A stretch of DNA of 21,589 nt from Phoronis ovalis. Its lineage: Eukaryota; Phoronida; Phoronidae. Shown piece after piece: positions 16,621 through 21,589 of the stretch. Position 1 is the stretch's first letter, and each line of letters starts with the position of its first letter. A program made the position numbers and the translations under genes. Under the pieces are notes generated by a model, which worked only from the letters and a program-made list of their open reading frames with translations, ran no database searches and was not told the origin of the DNA. Where the stretch lies: NCBI GenBank assembly GCA_028565635.1, contig JAOXYB010069612.1, forward strand, positions 2,568 through 24,156. The letters are read 5' to 3'.

Positions 16621-19600
16621 TTTTTAGTGTAGAGGAAAAGGAAGTTTAGGAAGTTTTGTAGAAATGGTAAAATGGTACATATAGGTGAACACTGGGTCAT
16701 CAAGTATGGTGAGCTGCTTGGAAATGAGAGTGATGTGATCCAGTCATCCAATAGGCTACAACTAATGGTAAAGGTCCTACATGATTTGTAAGTTGGATAT
16801 GAAATGGTAAGTTCATTTGTTAGGTTTCTGCGTTGTATTAAAAGAAAGTTGCATTAATTATTACTAGGGATCTCGCACAACTTGAATGTCAGTGATGGTG
16901 ACTAAGACAAACACAATATGATGATGTGAATAGCATCTTCGAAACTGCAATGCCAGCATCTTGTCATCATGTAGTGTCAAACAAATGTCACTGCTTACAG
17001 CTTTCGTGTAGTATGTTAACTGCTGTTTTTTTTTACTGTTGATAGAAGGCATTTTATTTTTTAGTCACCCATTGTTTTTGTTGCACTGAGGAGTTTCGTT
17101 TGGTTATCTCGCAAGTAAAATGTAATTTTCTGCTCACTTCAAAGAAGTTAAAGAAGCTCTTGACTGATCTAAAGAGATGTTTTTTTGTTGGCTTTGAATG
17201 GTTGAGATAAAAACACCAGACTGTAATAACATGGGTACGTCTTGTCAATAGCAAAAATGCAGAAACATTTAATCTTTCTTAAAAGATTCCATTTTTTCCT
17301 GGATATCATCTGGTTTTTATTTTGTGAATATACTGGGATCTCTAACAACATATGAACAACACTAGAGAAATTACACAATCTCCAGTGTACGGTATTTAAT
17401 TTGTAATTTTATCTCTAGTAATTTATAAGATAACTGTGCAGTCTGTAGGCCAATTATCTCTCTCCCACTGTTTCTTAAATACACGTACTATGTAAAATTG
17501 ATTTGCTTTAAGAGAAGGCTTTTAGAAATTCTCATTCTGCTGAAAATGCTCTATGATAGCTTGTTGGGCAGCAAGTCTTAATTATATACCGCCTCGGTAC
17601 ACTTGGTCGTAAAATGAGTACCGTAGCGCACTGATCAGCAGTCGCGCTGTATGCTGCTCCGCAGGGAATTGAGATTGTTCTTAAGTGAACAGGCATGGGG
17701 TAATCGAGCAGAACTTCGGTTGATACAAGACTGTTTAAACTTTTACCTTTTCTTTTTTTTTTACATGTTATTTGCTTTCCCTCGTTTCCACTGTTTAGGT
17801 AAAAGTTCTCAGTTATAATTTGCATTAAGGAATAGGTATTGCATGACTGGTCAGTTTTATACCAGGCATTCATGTTATTACAACCAACTGTATGTAATGC
17901 CTCAGTTTAATTTTGTATATTAACAACTCATGGAATTTGCAGTAAAATGTAGCTTTTCTAATTTTTTGGTAGAGTGGTTGTAAGCAATCTGAGTTTTTAT
18001 TTAAATTCAAATTGAAAATTAGAAACTTGCTATAAGTTTCCGTTTCACTTTATTATATTATTATTTTAGAGTTATTTCTGGCTGCTTTGAAAACCAAATA
18101 TTACGGAGAGTGAAAAATCACATTTCATGTTAAGTAAATTATTGGTTAATTATGGTACTTAATACAATCAGTTGTTTTAAAATGCACCAACTAAATCTGT
18201 TTTGAGCAACTTTAACAAATTAATGCCAACTTTTATGGACATTTAAGAATGTTTAAATATAAATGTGTAGTTATTATCTGTTGACAAGTAAATTATTCAG
18301 AGTTTATGTTATCAATAATACAATGAATCACGTATTCTGCAGGGCTTCATTACTGTTCATTAACAGTGCCTCATTATTTTAATGCAATAATTTCTAGCTG
18401 GAAATATAATACTGAAGCCCTTGTGAATTTCTGGGAGAATATTTTAATTCTGTTTAATAATATTAAGTAAACTGTAAATTATTTAGTATGATCATGACAT
18501 TTTTCACTACCACTGTTACATTGCCTCTGGCAGAAGACTTGAGCATGCAATAAAAGTGTCACATTAGGCGCCAGATTGCAGGAGAATGCATCAAATATTC
18601 AAGAGTCCGTTGATAAAATATCACAAAGTCTGCTTTGAGTTCTTCTGATTTTACCGACTCAGCCAGTGATAACTGTAAAATGTCACAGATGCTAGTATTT
18701 ATCCCTGCTTCAAGTTCTTCAGAAGCTGGCCACACTTTACCTACATTTGTACTCCTATTTAAAAGCTGCTTCTCCAATAGATTTTTCATTCAACTTTGTT
18801 ATTGTAGTATGGAGCTTGAACCTTCTACCAAGACACTAACAGGCAGTTGCTATTCTGCCCTTTGCTCATGGGTACATATATCAAGATTTTTAAGTTGGTG
18901 ACATTCAAGCACAGCTAGGTACTAACTTGAGAAATTGTCTTTTACAATTCTTCATATTAGCCAAGTAAATAGTGAAAGTTTGGGTTAGGTGTAAATGAGC
19001 TTTTTTTGGATTACAGTTCCCTATTTTAAAGATTTCATGCTGAAAGATGATGATGATAATAATAAAAAATATTTTGGAAGGTCACATTTAATGTTTTACA
19101 GGCTTTGTGACCAATTGTCACATGTTGGCCTTGGATACAATTTAAATACAGTGCCTCATAAACTTTAAAAATATACCAAATGAGGTAGCATAATGTAAGG
19201 CGTGGAACGTAAAAAGTCAATGTGTTGCGTACTCCAAATAATTAATGTGATGTTGACGACTTATTTTAAAGCATTTTAACCTTATTAGCATTATCTATTG
19301 TCTCTGCAGACTATTTTACGCAGGAAAAATTGCGTTACCATGAAGAAAACTGAATTAATACAAATTTTTGAATTAATATTATTAAGTCGTTAAATATAAT
19401 CTACTAATCTGCTTGGAAATTGACCACTGTTCTACTGTGTTCTGGGTACATGTATGATAAAGTTATTATGTTAATACACACCCTATTTTGTCAATGCAGC
19501 TTATAATTATCCAGCTTTCTCCACGTCAGCAACACCTGGTTAAGGTACATTTATTTACTTACAAATTATGAAGCAGTAGCCCAGTACAAGGGATAATATA

Positions 19601-20170
19601 TTTCGAGGAGTAAACTAGAGTTAGTAAACTTTTAAAAGATTCTTTTTTTCAAATAAAGTGCTTTATTGTTGGCAAAATAGCTTATGCACCTTTCAGGACG
19701 TATTAAAAATTATGTAATCCTCAAAACTTTTAGAATAATATATTGATCATTTTTACAATGTTTTAAGGTTAATTCATCAGGTAACCTGATTCATATAAAC
19801 AGTTTAGCTTATGATCAATGTCCTGTCATTTCAGTTTACTATCACACTCATTGATAAAGCAAACATAATTTGTGTGGATATCCCTCAGGACCCGGGAAAC
19901 TTTATAACAATGAATAATTACATTAGCTCATTACTGTTACTATAAATAATTGATAAACTACAATACCTGCCATGCAATTAATCGCTGGGTATAAAAGAAA
20001 CATGCAGTGTTTATGAATCAGTTAAAGAACTCTTCTCACTTGTGAGTGAAGAACTGAAAGGAAAGGAAACAGCCGTGTTAGAATCATCAGGCTGTATGTA
20101 TATTGTATTTTATATTACTAAGTTTATTTTTAAAAGTCAGCAAAGATAATATTATTCAGTTTTGAACTGT
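16621..20170. other. intergenic, no gene seen
   Basis: Open frames of 60-113 codons occur on both strands (for example 17532-17873 and 18559-18789 minus, 18635-18901 plus), but none shows a domain, paired splice sites or a coherent composition. An inverted pair AGGGCTTCA (18341-18349) / TGAAGCCCT (18413-18421) flanks an AT-rich spacer. No tRNA or other RNA gene was recognised. Confidence 0.5.
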
Positions 20171-20187
20171 GCAAAGTGACGAAATAA

Positions 20188-20209
20188 ACAATATTTTATA
20201 AAATATTGT
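20188..20209. repeat. 22-bp perfect palindrome inside a larger inverted repeat
   Basis: ACAATATTTTA at 20188-20198 is followed directly by its reverse complement. AAAGTGAC (20173-20180) and GTCACTTT (20208-20215) give a second, overlapping pairing. No poly-U follows in a terminator-like way. Its role is unknown. Confidence 0.8.
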
Positions 20210-20324
20210 CACTTTTCTATTTCATTGAAAATGACATATTTTTTTAAATATACTCAATTATGTTTTAAATATGTACTTATAAATATAGTAGTAGTATATG
20301 ATTATTTTTTTAATTTTTAAACTA

Positions 20325-20591
20325 GGATTTTATTTTAAAATCTGAAAACATGGTTTCGAAAAGTCCTTGAATTTGAAATTGCTTGAAAAGTACTTAATAA
20401 AAGTTTAGTATTAATTAAAATGAAGAAGATGTGGAACATTTTTTTGTTGTAAAAGATTCTATGGACTAAGTATATATTGTTTTTTTTTATGAAAAACTAT
20501 GCATAATTTGTTTGGATTTTATTTTAAAATCTGACAACAAAGTTTCGAAAAGTCCTTGAATTTGAAATTGCTTGAAAAGTACTTAATAAAA
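20325..20591. repeat. 78-bp direct repeat, two copies 189 bp apart, with a partial third
   Basis: 20325-20402 and 20514-20591 are identical except for about three bases near GAAAACATGG / GACAACAAAG. They contain TTTCGAAAAGTCCTTGAATT and GCTTGAAAAGTACTTAATAA. A decayed third piece (GAAAAAGTCCTCGCCTTTGA) starts at about 20706. This looks like a short interspersed repeat present in multiple copies. Confidence 0.85.
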
Positions 20592-20759
20592 CATAAAAAA
20601 ATTGTTAAATCGGTTCACATCATATTTATTAGCTTGAATAAAATGTGACTTAAAAAAAGGATCCTCCTAGTTTGCTTTATCCCTTGAAAATATAAATAAT
20701 GGTATGAAAAAGTCCTCGCCTTTGAAATAGATGTTGAATGAACCATGAAAAGGATGTGT

Positions 20760-21460
20760 CAAAAAACGAGTAGAAAACACAATGAAGATCTCATGCAATA
20801 TGCAATTGTGGGAATGAAAAATTGATTATGAATTACTTAACTTGGCTGGTATTACCTGGAGCTTATGTTAATGAGATTAAGTATCAGTAATTCCATTGAA
20901 GTGTTATCTTCATTTATTCCTGACATAAACAATGCTTTAATTAGTCTGACTAAAGCAAGCTGCAAAATCGCCAAGTGAGATTCTATATAGACAGTGTATT
21001 AACCAAACGCGAAAATAAATGTATATGTGCCTGTTTGAAAATTTTGTGGGTGTGCTGTTTTTATGCATCATGTACTTAGCAATTGATGATATAACTGGTA
21101 TTCTTAGTACATTTATGAAATCTTAAAACATCCAACTAATCTATATTACTACTTTCTGTATTGCATTTTGTTTTGCAAATCACTGAAGGAATTCTTGAAA
21201 GTTAGAGTTGTTCAAAACCAGAATTTGGAAGTATTTTAATATTTTATTAAAACAACAGTTTACTTGGGTTCTATGCATTATGAAGTTTTTCTTGATAATA
21301 TTAAAATACCTGCATGACGTTTCTTGTATCAAATCAAAAGTCTTACTAAAAATGTTTTTTTCAAAGTATTTGATGAAATTGAAAAAAAATTCAAGACATT
21401 TTATGCCAGCAATGTCATAGATCATTCTATCAGTTATGTGTGACTAGGCTCCTGTTGTGC
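20760..21460. other. intergenic, no gene seen
   Basis: AT-rich sequence with overlapping frames on both strands at 21180-21425. They are F/K/N/I-rich and mirror each other, as random AT-rich DNA does. Confidence 0.5.
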
Positions 21461-21464
21461 TTTT

Positions 21465-21589
21465 TATGCCCATCACTATGTAATAGTGAAAGGGCATATA
21501 GCTGTACCGTCTGCGTATGTACCCTTTTCTTTGTGTTGCTATAACGGCTTCAGCTTTCGTCAGATCATCTTCGTATTTGGTACAGGGTA
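21465..21589. repeat. hairpin and probable edge of an interspersed repeat, cut by the window end
   Basis: TATGCCCATCACTAT (21465-21479) pairs with ATAGTGAAAGGGCATA (21483-21498): a 7-bp stem, a small internal loop, a 6-bp stem and a 3-nt loop. The following sequence is less AT-rich (GGGCATATAGCTGTACCGTC...) and differs in texture from the DNA before it, which suggests the end of a repeat element. Family not identified; the element runs off the window. Confidence 0.5.

Noticed and set aside
16403-16751. F/S/T-rich minus-strand frames at 16403-16588 and 16551-16751
   Set aside because: They are the complement of the GAA-rich tract; low complexity, no domain.
17532-17873. 113-codon minus-strand frame
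   Set aside because: It is the longest frame in the 3' flank, but it has no recognised motif, and a frame of this length is expected about once by chance in this much sequence.
18559-18901. Overlapping frames on both strands (76 and 88 codons)
   Set aside because: The two mirror each other and neither has splice partners or a known domain. A genuine exon cannot be ruled out without transcripts.
1-21589. CRISPR array, bacterial operon, riboswitch or phage content
   Set aside because: Spliced genes, GT-AG introns and poly(A) signals show animal DNA; the short tandem arrays lack the regular spacers of a CRISPR.

Overview
This is a eukaryotic, animal-type window: AT-rich (about one third G+C by eye), with short coding exons, introns of roughly 0.2-1.8 kb with GT...AG ends, AATAAA poly(A) signals and scattered inverted-repeat elements. 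Protein features and repeat style suggest an invertebrate, perhaps a mollusc or other lophotrochozoan. The taxon is an inference and cannot be proven from the window.

Two protein-coding genes are supported. (1) On the minus strand, 4274-5029 is one uninterrupted 251-codon frame for a small protein with two membrane segments. It most resembles TMEM249, an auxiliary subunit of the sperm CatSper calcium channel. (2) On the plus strand, 7474-15503 is a complete spliced gene for the SR-like splicing regulator Transformer-2 (Tra2). It has an N-terminal RS domain (coding exons 1-4), one RRM (exons 5-6), the conserved TPTPGIY linker (exon 6), a glycine-rich stretch and a C-terminal RS tail ending SPRRY (exons 7-8). 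I assembled the exons by hand from splice signals and phase; the main form is 268 residues.

The most interesting point lies in Tra2. Between exon 4 and the first RRM exon sits an unlisted second version of exon 4 (here called 4'), at 11666-11747. It has the same entry phase and exit phase and encodes the same hallmark motif (SPMSxRRRHxGxR), but with widely different codons. Splicing exon 4 directly to 4' makes the first codon TAA, so the two exons are useful only as alternatives and joint inclusion gives a truncated message. Exon 4' holds six GAA triplets and exon 4 none; GAA/AGAA is the known Tra2 binding core, so autoregulated exon choice is a reasonable hypothesis.

Layout: 1-4273 is non-coding apart from small AT and 11-bp tandem repeats. 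4274-5029 is the TMEM249-like gene. 5030-6800 is intergenic. 6800-7165 holds a CA/TG microsatellite and a degenerate ~32-bp array just upstream of the Tra2 promoter. 7474-15503 is Tra2, with foldback repeats and a 258-bp terminal-inverted-repeat element in intron 1 and a ~140-bp duplicated repeat in intron 6. 15504-16290 holds the 3' UTR and two poly(A) signals. 16380-16620 is a striking GAA-rich tract. 16620-21589 is non-coding sequence with a 78-bp direct repeat, palindromes and the edge of an interspersed repeat.
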